DNA from: Methanococcoides alaskense
GTDB lineage: Archaea > Halobacteriota > Methanosarcinia > Methanosarcinales > Methanosarcinaceae
Assembly (NCBI RefSeq): GCF_027594145.1
Contig: NZ_JAQFFK010000001.1
Coordinates: 62,001-126,000 of the forward strand
Length of the DNA stretch: 64,000 bases
Direction of reading: 5' to 3'
Shown: one piece after another, positions 27,251 to 35,731 of the stretch
Position numbering within the stretch: position 1 is the stretch's first letter
Layout of the letters: each line of letters starts with the position of its first letter
Made by a program: the position numbers and the translations under genes
Notes under the pieces: model-generated
Seen by the model: the letters and a program-made list of their open reading frames with translations, nothing else
The model's database searches: none
What the model was told of the DNA's origin: nothing

Positions 27251-27691
27251 TTATAGCTCTGGCATGTCCGGCTCAAAGAGGGGAACTCCATCTTCGGTAG
27301 GTGGTGTCAGCCACTCCATGAGAATGTCCATTGCTTCTTCATTATCGGCATTTATCTCGATCTGCATGGAGCCGAGGGTTTCTTCCTTTGGCGGAAAGTT
27401 CAGTCTTCCGATGGTAGCAACTTGCTTGTTGATCATAAAGAAGGTCTTTTCAGGCTCTCCCCATCTGTTCTTCTGTAACTGGGTACGAGCGGTGTCAATG
27501 ATCCTCTCTGTTCTGAAAAGAGCGTATATGTTCTTCAGTGAATTGATATCTCCTTCTCCTTCAAGGAAATTGCCATATTTCCTCTCATGCATCTCGAGCT
27601 CTATTTCCGGGAACATGTTCCCGGCAGCTCTGGCTACTTTGTCCTGATCTTCTGTAGGATTGACAATAACACTTAACCTGACGTTTATCAT
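27251..27691 (-). CDS. UPF0201 family archaeal protein
   Basis: A 146-aa archaeal conserved protein of unknown function (COG1931-type). The N-terminal VRLSVIVNPTEDQDKVARAA and the RIIDTARTQLQ and GSMQIEINADNEEA segments fit the family, whose fold resembles a ribosomal L5-like RNA-binding domain. Its start overlaps the stop of the upstream UPF0200 kinase by four bases (ATGA at 27688-27691). In some archaea the two are fused into one UPF0200/UPF0201 polypeptide, so they very likely act together. Confidence 0.85.
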   Translation of the reverse strand: MINVRLSVIVNPTEDQDKVARAAGNMFPEIELEMHERKYGNFLEGEGDINSLKNIYALFRTERIIDTARTQLQKNRWGEPEKTFFMINKQVATIGRLNFPPKEETLGSMQIEINADNEEAMDILMEWLTPPTEDGVPLFEPDMPEL

Positions 27692-28227
27692 GCTTGCTCC
27701 AGGATCGTATTTATCTTCTCTTTGAACTCTTCGATGGTGCCTATGTTATCAACTGTGACATTGGCTACTTTGATAGCTTCTGCAAGTCCCCATCCAAGTT
27801 CGCGCTCATCCCTTTGCTTCAGGGCTTCGATATCGGTCATGTCATCGCTTCTTCCACGACTTGTAACTCTTTCAAACCGCAATTCCAGAGGTGCATCGAT
27901 GAAAACAAGGGTAAAGTCCTCTCCGAAGTGTTCCTTGAAGAAAACCACTTCTGCAATGCCTCTTACTCCGTCAACCACAACAAGTTCTTTGCCCAGGGCC
28001 TCTATCATTGGAACGCAGCGTTTGGCAACTGCATCCATTCCTTCCTTTGCTCTAAGGTCGTTCGCAACACCGCCTGTATTACTATCGTTCGGTTCAAGTC
28101 CTCTCTTTTTCACTTCTTCGCGTATGACATTGCCCATGTTAACAACATCGACATTTGAATCGACTATTACTTCGGATGCTACGGATTTTCCTGATGCTGG
28201 CATTCCTACAAAAGCTATGATCTTTAT
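27688..28227 (-). CDS. UPF0200 dephospho-CoA kinase-like nucleotide kinase
   Basis: P-loop kinase-like protein of the UPF0200 family. The frame begins with the first strand and Walker A, KIIAFVGMPASGKS, then DGVRGIAEV and FIDAPLELRFERVTSRGRSDD (LID-like). The first ATG (28203) falls inside the P-loop strand and would delete KIIAFVG. No ATG, GTG, TTG or CTG occurs between it and the upstream stop at 28273-28275. I therefore extend to AUA at 28227-28225, five bases after a possible SD, GGAAGTG; a sequence error is the alternative. It is coupled to UPF0201 through an ATGA overlap. The substrate is unknown. Confidence 0.75.
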   Translation of the reverse strand: MKIIAFVGMPASGKSVASEVIVDSNVDVVNMGNVIREEVKKRGLEPNDSNTGGVANDLRAKEGMDAVAKRCVPMIEALGKELVVVDGVRGIAEVVFFKEHFGEDFTLVFIDAPLELRFERVTSRGRSDDMTDIEALKQRDERELGWGLAEAIKVANVTVDNIGTIEEFKEKINTILEQA

Positions 28228-28328
28228 TTTAGCACTTCCTGCAATGGTTATACGTGTAGTTCTCTTATTATACTACATTTGTATGGATTATAGTATACTT
28301 AGGGTGAATGGAACTGTCAAGTATTTGA

Positions 28329-28338
28329 TTTTATATAT
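28329..28338 (+). promoter_or_regulatory. TATA box of the Dus gene
   Basis: TTTTATATAT lies 26-35 bases upstream of ATG 28364. This supports a leaderless or very short-leader transcript and favours that start over the upstream in-frame ATGs. Confidence 0.5.
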
Positions 28339-28363
28339 CAGTATGTCTTTGTGTGAACTGAAC

Positions 28364-29320
28364 ATGAGACTTGGCAGAGTTGACCTTCCCGGAGACCTTT
28401 TGCTTGCACCATTGGCTGAGGTGACTAATCTTGCATTTCGTCTCATGTGTAAGAAATATGGTGCATCCCTTTGTTTTTCCGAAATGATAAGTTCGGAAGC
28501 TGTTGTGCATGGAAATGACAGTTCCGTTCTGCGTGGGATGACATGTGATGAAGAGCGTCCTTTCGCTGTGCAGTTGTTCGGCAATTCTCCGGACGTGGTC
28601 ACGGAAGCTGCACTTGTTCTCGAAGACCTGTTCCATCCGGCTATAATAGATATCAATCTTGGATGTCCGGCTCCGGTGATCACTAATGCAGGGTGTGGTT
28701 CTGCATTGCTTGATTCTCCTGAACGTGTTAGCGATATACTCTCAACTCTTTGTGAAGGGTTGGATACTCCTGTAACCGCAAAGATACGTGTACTGGAAAG
28801 CCCTGCAGCCACTCTTGATATCGCACACAGGCTTGAGGATGCAGGGGTTTGTGGTATCACTGTCCACGGGAGGACCCGCGAACAGGGTTATAGCGGGACT
28901 GCTGACCATAGTTATGCAAAGCTTATCAAAGAAGAGCTTTCCATTCCGGTGATATCCAATGGCGATATAAGGGATGGGGTGTCCGCTGAAAAGGTGCTGG
29001 AATATACAGGATGTGACGGATTGATGATAGGCAGGGCTGCAATGGGTGACCCTCACGTGTTCCATCGTATATCACGATATTTGGATGATGGTGAGGTTCT
29101 CGAGTGTGGATGTGAGCAGAAAAGAGATGACCTTCTGGAATATCTCGATCTTCTGGAAAAGTTCGACCTGTCCTCGCATATTAATTTGAAAGCACATGTC
29201 CAGTGGTTCACAAGGGGGTTGAAGGGAAGTCGAAGGATGCGTTCCGAGATCGGATATGCGGATTCACGAGATTCCATTGTAGAATTTGTTCAGAATATGT
29301 GTGAAAAAGAATTTGTGTGA
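28364..29320 (+). CDS. dus: tRNA-dihydrouridine synthase
   Basis: FMN-dependent enzyme that reduces uridine to dihydrouridine in tRNA; 318 aa from ATG 28364 (MRLGRVDLPGDLLLAPLAEV). Motifs: APLAEVTNLAFR (FMN site), FAVQLFGNSPD, INLGCPAPVITNAGCGSALL with the catalytic Cys, ITVHGRTREQGYSG, PVISNGDI and GLMIGRAAMGDP. The open frame extends upstream to 27722, but that extension is antisense to the UPF0200 gene and not conserved-looking. ATG 28343 is an alternative start. Confidence 0.92.
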   Translation: MRLGRVDLPGDLLLAPLAEVTNLAFRLMCKKYGASLCFSEMISSEAVVHGNDSSVLRGMTCDEERPFAVQLFGNSPDVVTEAALVLEDLFHPAIIDINLGCPAPVITNAGCGSALLDSPERVSDILSTLCEGLDTPVTAKIRVLESPAATLDIAHRLEDAGVCGITVHGRTREQGYSGTADHSYAKLIKEELSIPVISNGDIRDGVSAEKVLEYTGCDGLMIGRAAMGDPHVFHRISRYLDDGEVLECGCEQKRDDLLEYLDLLEKFDLSSHINLKAHVQWFTRGLKGSRRMRSEIGYADSRDSIVEFVQNMCEKEFV

Positions 29321-29657
29321 TATTTGGTTTATTTTTATATTATTCCCATGTATATACGTGTTATTGTCTAACATGGTCTTTGCAGTTTGTTTTTGAGCAA
29401 ATATGAGTGATTTTTTTGAGAACTTTGTTCGATCAATTCACCAAAAGACTAAATAAGATTAGGATTGTACACAATTAAACGTTGCATTTAGACTACCATC
29501 TATATTTTTGGCAGTTGATGTATGTGGAGGAACAGTCACCTCCACGGTGGTAACTTTTTTGCCGATCCCTCTTGGCTATCAATGCGTTACCATCTGAAAA
29601 ACACTCTGACTGCTATTATCGTACAATTATACACGCACTGTCATAGGAGAATAATAC
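29321..29657. other. Intergenic region upstream of porC
   Basis: 337 bases without a gene. It is AT-rich in its first 200 bases and contains a TATA-like TCTATATTTTT near 29498-29508, a pair of hairpins at 29524-29594 and SD AGGAGA at 29644-29649 before porC. No small ORF with an SD was seen. Confidence 0.6.
29524..29594 (+). promoter_or_regulatory. Adjacent hairpins in the por leader
   Basis: Hairpin A: GTGGAGG (29524-29530) with CCTCCAC (29539-29545), a perfect 7-bp stem. Hairpin B starts at the next base: GGTGGTAAC (29546-29554) with GTTACCATC (29586-29594), nine positions with one mismatch. It encloses a TTTTTT run and a small inner stem, GCCGA/TTGGC with a wobble. If transcription starts near 29530 from the TATA-like site at 29498-29508, most of this would lie in the 5' UTR. 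Hairpin A could also be a DNA operator palindrome. Confidence 0.45.
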
Positions 29658-30200
29658 ATGAAAGAAATACGAATACACGGTAGGGGTGGACAGGGCTCCG
29701 TTACTGCTGCTGAATTGCTTGCGGTTGCAGCTTTCGCTGATGGAAAGTTCAGCCAGGCTTTTCCAGCATTTGGTGTCGAGCGCCGTGGTGCACCTGTTCA
29801 GGCATTCACCAGGATCAATGACGACCCAATCAGGCTAAGGGCACAGGTATACGAGCCAGACTATGTTATCGTTCAGGACCCGACCCTTCTTGAAGTGGTC
29901 AGTGTAGAGAGCGGTGCAAAAGATGATGGTGTTATTCTTATTAACAGTGACTTTGAGCCGGAACATTTCGATCTTAACACAAATGCAAAGATCATGACCG
30001 TCAACGCTACGAAGATCGCTCTTGACATCATCGGCAGACCTATTGTTAACACTGTTCTTTTAGGTGCTTTCGCCGGTGCTTCCGGTCTTATCGATCCGGA
30101 ATCCATTAAGGATGCTGTTAAGGAGCGTTTCCCGGGTAAAGTCGGTGAAAAGAACGCAGAGGCTATCCAGAAAGCTTACGATATGATGACGGAGGCTTAA
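29658..30200 (+). CDS. porC: Pyruvate:ferredoxin oxidoreductase, gamma subunit
   Basis: Gamma subunit (180 aa) of the four-subunit CoA-acetylating pyruvate:ferredoxin oxidoreductase. In methanogens this enzyme mostly runs toward pyruvate synthesis from acetyl-CoA and CO2. The N-terminus [20 protein letters not shown] is the family signature, followed by [24 protein letters not shown] lies eight bases before the ATG. It is the first gene of porCDAB, with 3 bases to porD. Confidence 0.97.
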   Translation: MKEIRIHGRGGQGSVTAAELLAVAAFADGKFSQAFPAFGVERRGAPVQAFTRINDDPIRLRAQVYEPDYVIVQDPTLLEVVSVESGAKDDGVILINSDFEPEHFDLNTNAKIMTVNATKIALDIIGRPIVNTVLLGAFAGASGLIDPESIKDAVKERFPGKVGEKNAEAIQKAYDMMTEA

Positions 30201-30203
30201 CTT

Positions 30204-30464
30204 ATGACAATTACACTAGGCGGCGTTTGTGAACCAGGCTCCACTCTTGTCAACAAGACCGGTGGCTGGAGAACATTCAGACCAGTTTTCGATTATGACA
30301 AATGCATCAAATGCAAACTCTGTGAGCTCCTTTGTCCGGACATGTCTGTCAATCCAAGGGATGACGGTTTCTTTGAGTTCAACTACGATTTCTGCAAAGG
30401 GTGCGGTATTTGTGCGAACGAATGTCCAAAGAACGCTATTGAGATGGTTCTGGAGGAGAAATAA
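30204..30464 (+). CDS. porD: Pyruvate:ferredoxin oxidoreductase, delta (ferredoxin-like) subunit
   Basis: An 86-aa subunit carrying two 4Fe-4S clusters that move electrons to external ferredoxin. Two motifs are seen: CIKCKLCELLCP (near residues 34-45) and CKGCGICANECP (near 64-75), each of the CxxCxxCxxxCP type. Its TAA directly abuts the porA ATG. Length and position are normal for the CDAB gene order. Confidence 0.97.
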   Translation: MTITLGGVCEPGSTLVNKTGGWRTFRPVFDYDKCIKCKLCELLCPDMSVNPRDDGFFEFNYDFCKGCGICANECPKNAIEMVLEEK

Positions 30465-31679
30465 ATGAAACGAAATTTTGAGGATGACAAGAAGAATATG
30501 GTCGTTGTTGAAGGATCGTATGCTGTTGCAGACGCTGTAAAGGCATGCAGGCCAAATGTCATTTCCGCATATCCTATTACACCACAGACCCATATTGTAG
30601 AGGATCTCTCCCAGTTCATTGCTGACGGCGAGATACCAAACTGTGAGTACCTCAATGTGGAATCCGAGTTCTCCGCAATTTCCGCACTTGTCGGTTCTTC
30701 CGCAGCAGGTGCAAGGAGTTACTCTGCGACCACTTCCCAGGGTCTTGAACTTATGCACGAGGTTCTGTTCAACGTCGCAGGTATGAGGTTACCTGTTGTA
30801 ATGACCGTTGTGAACAGGGCTGTAAGTGCTCCTATTAACATCTGGAACGACCAACAGGATTCCATTTCCCAGAGGGATACCGGATGGATACAGCTTCACG
30901 CAGAGGATACTCAGGAAGCAGCTGACATGACCGCACAGGCATTCAAGATCGCTGAAGATCCGGATGTCATGCTTCCGGTATTGGCATGTATGGATGGTTT
31001 TATCCTGTCACATGTCTATGAACCTGTGATCCTCCTTGATGAAGACCTCGTAGCAGAATATCTGCCAGCCTTTGAGCCAGAGTTCAAGCTCGACCCGAAG
31101 AACCCTAAGACCTTCGGTGCTTTCGCAGATCCTCATTCCTACACTGAGTTCAGATATCTGCAGCAGCAGGCAATGAACAAGGCATTGAAGACAATAGAAG
31201 ATGCTGCAGATGAGTTCTATGATCTCTTTGGCAGACACTATGGTGGTCTTATTGACACATACGAGACAGAAGATGCTGATATCATTCTCATGGCAATGGG
31301 CTCTATTGTTGGTACCATCAAGGATGTAGTTGACAAGCTCAGGGCACAGGGTGTCAAGGTAGGTGTCTTAAAGGTACGGTCTTTCCGTCCGTTCCCTGCA
31401 GAAGCTATTAAGAACGCTATCAAGGGCGCTAAAGTAATTGTTGCACTGGACAAGAACATCTCCCTTGGTCTTAATGAGGGTGCACTGTTCACCGAGACAA
31501 AGGGAAGTTTGTACAACACAAACGTCAATATTCCTATAATCGGTTTCATGATAGGTCATGGGGGTCGTGATATCCCAATGAGCACCATGGAAGCCATCGT
31601 TGACGAAGCAAAGAAAGTAATTGATTCAGGTATCACTGTCGAAAGTCAGTTCACCGACCTGAAGGAGGAATTGTTATGA
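30465..31679 (+). CDS. porA: Pyruvate:ferredoxin oxidoreductase, alpha subunit
   Basis: Alpha subunit (404 aa), a thiamine-pyrophosphate enzyme domain. Motifs: [20 protein letters not shown] with [11 protein letters not shown] near residues 10-45, [20 protein letters not shown] and [13 protein letters not shown] (cofactor and subunit contacts). The C-terminal transketolase-like domain begins near [13 protein letters not shown]. The stop overlaps the porB ATG by four bases (ATGA), so translation is coupled. Confidence 0.97.
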   Translation: MKRNFEDDKKNMVVVEGSYAVADAVKACRPNVISAYPITPQTHIVEDLSQFIADGEIPNCEYLNVESEFSAISALVGSSAAGARSYSATTSQGLELMHEVLFNVAGMRLPVVMTVVNRAVSAPINIWNDQQDSISQRDTGWIQLHAEDTQEAADMTAQAFKIAEDPDVMLPVLACMDGFILSHVYEPVILLDEDLVAEYLPAFEPEFKLDPKNPKTFGAFADPHSYTEFRYLQQQAMNKALKTIEDAADEFYDLFGRHYGGLIDTYETEDADIILMAMGSIVGTIKDVVDKLRAQGVKVGVLKVRSFRPFPAEAIKNAIKGAKVIVALDKNISLGLNEGALFTETKGSLYNTNVNIPIIGFMIGHGGRDIPMSTMEAIVDEAKKVIDSGITVESQFTDLKEELL

Positions 31680-32551
31680 AACCACTCTTACAAGCAGGAC
31701 ATAGGGGATGCGCAGGTTGCTGTGATGCAATAGCTGCAAAGTTCACTCTCATGGCAGCAGGCGAGGACTGTATCGTTGTAAGTCCTACCGGATGTCTTGA
31801 GGTCATGACCACTCCATATCCGGAATCTTCCTGGAATGTCCCATTTATACACTCCCTTTTTGAGAACAACGCAGCAGTCGCTTCAGGCATTGAGGCAGCT
31901 CTCAAAGCAAAGGGCGAGTTTGGAAATACCAAGATCATCGCAATGGGCGGTGACGGTGCAACCTTGGATATTGGTATGCGTTCCATATCCGGTGCATTCG
32001 AACGTGGACATGATTTCACATACGTCTGTATCGACAATGAGGCATACATGAACACTGGTGTACAGAGAAGTGGTGCAACGCCATTTGCAGCTTCGACCAC
32101 AACCAGTCCGGCAGGTAAGGTATCCTTTGGTAACATTCGTCCAAAGAAGAACATGCCAGCTATCATGGTTGCACATGGTTCTCCATACGTTACAACAACA
32201 TCCATCGGATATCCAAAGGACATGATAAGGAAGGTCAAGAAAGCTGTCGATGTCGAAGGTCCTACCTACGTGCACGCACATTCACCATGTACTACTGGAT
32301 GGGGATTCGATACCTCCAAGACCATAGAGGTCGCAAAGCTGGCAGTCGAAACATGCCTCTGGCCACTCTATGAGATGGAAGATGGTGAGCTCACAAAGGC
32401 TAAGAAGATCAAGAACCCAAAACCGGTCGAGGACTATCTTAAGATGCAGCGCCGTTTCAAGCACCTTTTCACAATGGAAGGCGGAGACGAGATGATCAAG
32501 AAGATACAGGCACTCGCTGACGCTAATATCGAGAAGTTCGGGTTACAGTAA
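31676..32551 (+). CDS. porB: Pyruvate:ferredoxin oxidoreductase, beta subunit
   Basis: Beta subunit (291 aa), which binds thiamine pyrophosphate and one 4Fe-4S cluster. Cys residues in [11 protein letters not shown] and SPTGCLEVM and a later SPCTTGW supply cluster ligands. The TPP/Mg motif is [20 protein letters not shown] with [15 protein letters not shown]. It is the last gene of porCDAB. TPP dependence links this operon to the thiamine genes thiL and thiDN elsewhere in the window. Confidence 0.97.
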   Translation: MKPLLQAGHRGCAGCCDAIAAKFTLMAAGEDCIVVSPTGCLEVMTTPYPESSWNVPFIHSLFENNAAVASGIEAALKAKGEFGNTKIIAMGGDGATLDIGMRSISGAFERGHDFTYVCIDNEAYMNTGVQRSGATPFAASTTTSPAGKVSFGNIRPKKNMPAIMVAHGSPYVTTTSIGYPKDMIRKVKKAVDVEGPTYVHAHSPCTTGWGFDTSKTIEVAKLAVETCLWPLYEMEDGELTKAKKIKNPKPVEDYLKMQRRFKHLFTMEGGDEMIKKIQALADANIEKFGLQ

Positions 32552-32556
32552 ACCCG

Positions 32557-32600
32557 TTCCTCTTTTCTTTTTATTTTCTTATTTTTCCTATCGGACCTTC
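32557..32600 (+). terminator. T-rich terminator of the por operon
   Basis: CTCTTTTCTTTTTATTTTCTTATTTTT begins about ten bases after the porB stop. Such pyrimidine/T runs without a strong hairpin are typical archaeal terminators. Confidence 0.55.
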
Positions 32601-32633
32601 AGTTCTATCAATTCTCAATAATTTCCAGCAGCA

Positions 32634-34031
32634 TTAGCTCTCTTTCTCTAGACCTTCAAAATATTTCCTGGTCTCACTGATGATCACCTTCCGCAAAGCA
32701 AGAAGAGCGATGAGGTTTGGTATCACCATCAATGCGTTCACAATATCTGCCAGTATCCAGATGGTCTCAAGGGTGAGGTAGACCCCACCTCCAACCAGCA
32801 ATATGTAAACTATCTTGTAAGGCATTATACCCTTGACACCAACAAGGAACTCCACACATCTTTCCCCGTAATAGTTCCATCCAAGTATGGTGGTAAATGC
32901 AAAGAAGATCAGACCTATGCCTACAATATAGGCTCCAACGTTCTCAAGCCCTGTGGAAAATGCGTATGAGGTCATGTAGGCACCTTCATATTCACTTGTC
33001 CAGGAGCCTGTCATCACAAGCACTATTCCTGTCATCGTACAGACGATGATGGTGTCAAAGAATGTTCCTGTCATGGAAATAAGCCCCTGCCTTGCAGGTT
33101 CTTTCACCTTTGCTGCTGCGGCTGCTATGGGTGCGCTTCCAAGACCTGATTCATTGGAGAACACCCCTCTTGCAATCCCCATCTGTACCGCAAGTAACAT
33201 CGAAGCTCCTAAAAAGCCTCCTGTGGCTGCCGTTGGAGTGAACGCAGATATAATTATCAGTCTTATGGTGTCAGGAAGCAGCTCCAGATTGCTAAAGATG
33301 ATGATAAGACAACCAAGAACATAAGCGATGGCCATGAACGGAACAAATACCTTTGCAACTCTTGAAATGCTCTTTATCCCTCCGATGGTGACCAGCGCCA
33401 CGAGGACCGTGATAACAACAGCTGTGTAGATGGGGGGAATGTTGAATGTGATGGCAGCTGAATCCGCGATCGCATTGACCTGTGGGAAAATACCTATGCC
33501 AAAGAATGCGACACCAATTCCACTGAGTGCAAAGAAAGCTGCAAGAGGGCGTGCATAGAACTTACCGGCAAGTCCCTTTGTGATGTAATACATCGGCCCA
33601 CCTGACATCTGTCCGTTCTCATCTATCTTCCTGTACTTGACAGCCAGCATGGATTCGGCATATTTGGTGGCCATTCCGAAAAATGCTGCCAGCCACATCC
33701 AGAAAAGTGCTCCCGGCCCTCCGACCTTGATGGCTGTGGCAACTCCTACGATGTTGCCTGTGCCTATGGTAGCTGCAAGGGCGGTGTTAAGGGCTGCAAA
33801 GCTGCTAATGTCCCCTGCATAACTCTTGTCCGATCTGTCCGGCCTGATGACATAGCGCAATGCCAATGGTAATTTGAATACCTGGATAAAACCAAGGCTC
33901 AATGTAAGATAGATCCCGGTCCCGACCAGTAGTGAAAGAAGAGGGATTCCCCATACGGTCTCATCAATGCTTTTCAGAAGGGTCAGGCTATCTGGAGCGT
34001 TATCTATGAAGTTTAATACATATTCGATCAC
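32634..34031 (-). CDS. Sodium/amino acid symporter (AGCS family)
   Basis: A 465-aa membrane protein with 10-11 hydrophobic helices of the alanine/glycine:cation symporter family. Family signatures: the N-terminal VGTGIYLTLSLGFIQV, ATIGTGNIVGVATAI, GGPGALFWMWLAAFFGMATK, KYAESMLAVKYR, GGPMYYI and SNESGLGSAPIAAAAA. It takes up alanine or glycine with sodium or protons in characterised relatives. It is a single gene, divergent from endonuclease III. Confidence 0.93.
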   Translation of the reverse strand: MIEYVLNFIDNAPDSLTLLKSIDETVWGIPLLSLLVGTGIYLTLSLGFIQVFKLPLALRYVIRPDRSDKSYAGDISSFAALNTALAATIGTGNIVGVATAIKVGGPGALFWMWLAAFFGMATKYAESMLAVKYRKIDENGQMSGGPMYYITKGLAGKFYARPLAAFFALSGIGVAFFGIGIFPQVNAIADSAAITFNIPPIYTAVVITVLVALVTIGGIKSISRVAKVFVPFMAIAYVLGCLIIIFSNLELLPDTIRLIIISAFTPTAATGGFLGASMLLAVQMGIARGVFSNESGLGSAPIAAAAAKVKEPARQGLISMTGTFFDTIIVCTMTGIVLVMTGSWTSEYEGAYMTSYAFSTGLENVGAYIVGIGLIFFAFTTILGWNYYGERCVEFLVGVKGIMPYKIVYILLVGGGVYLTLETIWILADIVNALMVIPNLIALLALRKVIISETRKYFEGLEKES

Positions 34032-34148
34032 TACGTCAACATCCCCCTGTTCTCCAGTACTTATTTTTGTTGTATCCTATAAATATGTCTCAGGCATATC
34101 ATGCAAAACGTTTTGTATGGTGTGAACAAAGTTTCTCTGGCGATAGCG

Positions 34149-34781
34149 ATGGACAATACTGCAAAATTTGACCGTATATGGTCTATCCTGAAAAAAGAAT
34201 ATCCTGACCCTCAACCTGAGCTGGACTACAGCAATGAGTTCGAGCTTTTGATAGCTACTATCCTTTCAGCACAGTGTACCGATGTGCAGGTCAATAAAGT
34301 GACAAATGAGCTGTTCAGGAAATATACGAACGTGGGGTCTCTTGCAGCGGCTGATCTGGACGTACTTGAAAAAGATATATATTCTACCGGTTTTTACCGT
34401 GCCAAATCGAAGAACATCAAAAGGACATCACAACTGATAATTTCGGATTTCAATGGCAAGGTGCCGGACACCATGGAAGAGCTTACAACTCTTCCGGGAG
34501 TTGCCCGAAAGACAGCCAATATCGTTCTTGCAAGGGGATTCGGTAAGGTGGAAGGCATTGCAGTGGACACGCATGTGAAAAGGGTTTCCGGCAAGTTGGG
34601 GCTTACTGAGAACACTGACCCGAAGAAGATAGAACAGGATCTTATGAAGCTTGCAGAACGAAAGGACTGGGACGATCTGTCAATGACACTCATACTTCAT
34701 GGGCGCAGGGTATGTGATGCAAAAAAACCTCAGTGTATCGTTTGTCTGCTTTCGAAGCTATGCCCTTCGAGTCTGGTTTGA
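34149..34781 (+). CDS. nth: Endonuclease III
   Basis: Base-excision repair DNA glycosylase/AP lyase for oxidised pyrimidines; 210 aa from ATG 34149 (MDNTAKFDRIWSIL), which matches the usual start. ATG 34101 would add 16 residues. The helix-hairpin-helix TLPGVARKTANIVLA carries the catalytic Lys region, and VDTHVKRVSGKLGL the catalytic Asp. The 4Fe-4S loop is C-x6-C-x2-C-x5-C (CDAKKPQCIVCLLSKLC) at the C-terminus. Confidence 0.94.
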   Translation: MDNTAKFDRIWSILKKEYPDPQPELDYSNEFELLIATILSAQCTDVQVNKVTNELFRKYTNVGSLAAADLDVLEKDIYSTGFYRAKSKNIKRTSQLIISDFNGKVPDTMEELTTLPGVARKTANIVLARGFGKVEGIAVDTHVKRVSGKLGLTENTDPKKIEQDLMKLAERKDWDDLSMTLILHGRRVCDAKKPQCIVCLLSKLCPSSLV

Positions 34782-34849
34782 ATGATGATGTTTCATCTGT
34801 AATTTATTTATAAATTTTTTGTAAGTTGAAAATAACATGGGGTAATAAA

Positions 34850-35593
34850 ATGAATAAGCGTTCAAAATATGTGATATTTGGTTCTGCTCTTGTGCTGGTA
34901 TCGGCTGTCCTCCACCTGATCCATTATCTGATCTTCCATGACATGCATCACATTTCCATCTATCTTATTGGAAGGATAGCCTTCGTTCCCATAGAGGTAC
35001 TGCTGGCTTCTTTGATAATTCATCATTTTCTTGAAAGTATCGAGAACAAGCATAAGATGGAAAAGCTCAACATGATTATTGGAAGTTTTTTCAGTGAGAT
35101 CGGTAATGATCTTCTAACAGTCATCTCTGATGCTGATCCCGAGCTTGATGATGTAAGGGATAAATTTGCTATAAAGGATCTATGGGCCGAAAATGAGTTT
35201 AAAAACCTTGGAACTTTCCTTAAGAGCTACACTTATAAGGTCGATATGAACAAGATCGATCTTGCCCCTTTTGCTTCATCTATTATCAGCAAAAGAGGAT
35301 TTATGGTATCTCTGCTCCAGAATCCTGTGATGTTCGAGCATGAATCTTTTACTGAACTTCTCCGGGCCGTTTTCCATCTGACAGAAGAGCTGGAATTCCG
35401 TGGGGACCTTTCAGACCTTCCCAAGTCGGACAGGCGTCATCTTTCAGGGGATGTCAAAAGGGTCTACGGTTTGCTTTCCCGCGAATGGTTGGCCTATATG
35501 AAGTATCAGAAAGTCAATTATCCATACCTGTTCTCACTTTCAATGAGGACCAATCCGTTCGATAAGGATGCAAGTGTAGTGGTAACAGAGTGA
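34850..35593 (+). CDS. Two-helix membrane protein of unknown function
   Basis: I do not recognise the family. 247 aa from ATG 34850, preceded by GGGGT; the frame is open from a TTG at 34826. Two N-terminal membrane helices (about residues 7-28 and 36-60, YVIFGSALVLVSAVLHLI and FVPIEVLLASLIIHHFL) are followed by a charged, mostly helical cytoplasmic domain (about 65-247). That domain has no recognisable catalytic motif. His-rich residues sit between the helices (HDMHHIS). It is not obviously co-transcribed with dinB. Confidence 0.7.
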   Translation: MNKRSKYVIFGSALVLVSAVLHLIHYLIFHDMHHISIYLIGRIAFVPIEVLLASLIIHHFLESIENKHKMEKLNMIIGSFFSEIGNDLLTVISDADPELDDVRDKFAIKDLWAENEFKNLGTFLKSYTYKVDMNKIDLAPFASSIISKRGFMVSLLQNPVMFEHESFTELLRAVFHLTEELEFRGDLSDLPKSDRRHLSGDVKRVYGLLSREWLAYMKYQKVNYPYLFSLSMRTNPFDKDASVVVTE

Positions 35594-35731
35594 TCCTCAG
35601 GAACCTCAACAAGCATTTCTCTGTTAATGCTTGTTCCTTTTCTACTTTTTAAGAGCGAGTTCCTGGTTCTTTTCACTTTCACTCCGCATACCAAATCCTT
35701 TAAACCGCCTTTACACATACTAGTTCTTACA

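Noticed and set aside
27722..28360. Long N-terminal extension of the Dus open frame (to a 532-aa protein)
   Set aside because: It is antisense to the UPF0200 kinase, Ser/Thr-rich and shadow-like. A TATA box and the family start point to 28364.
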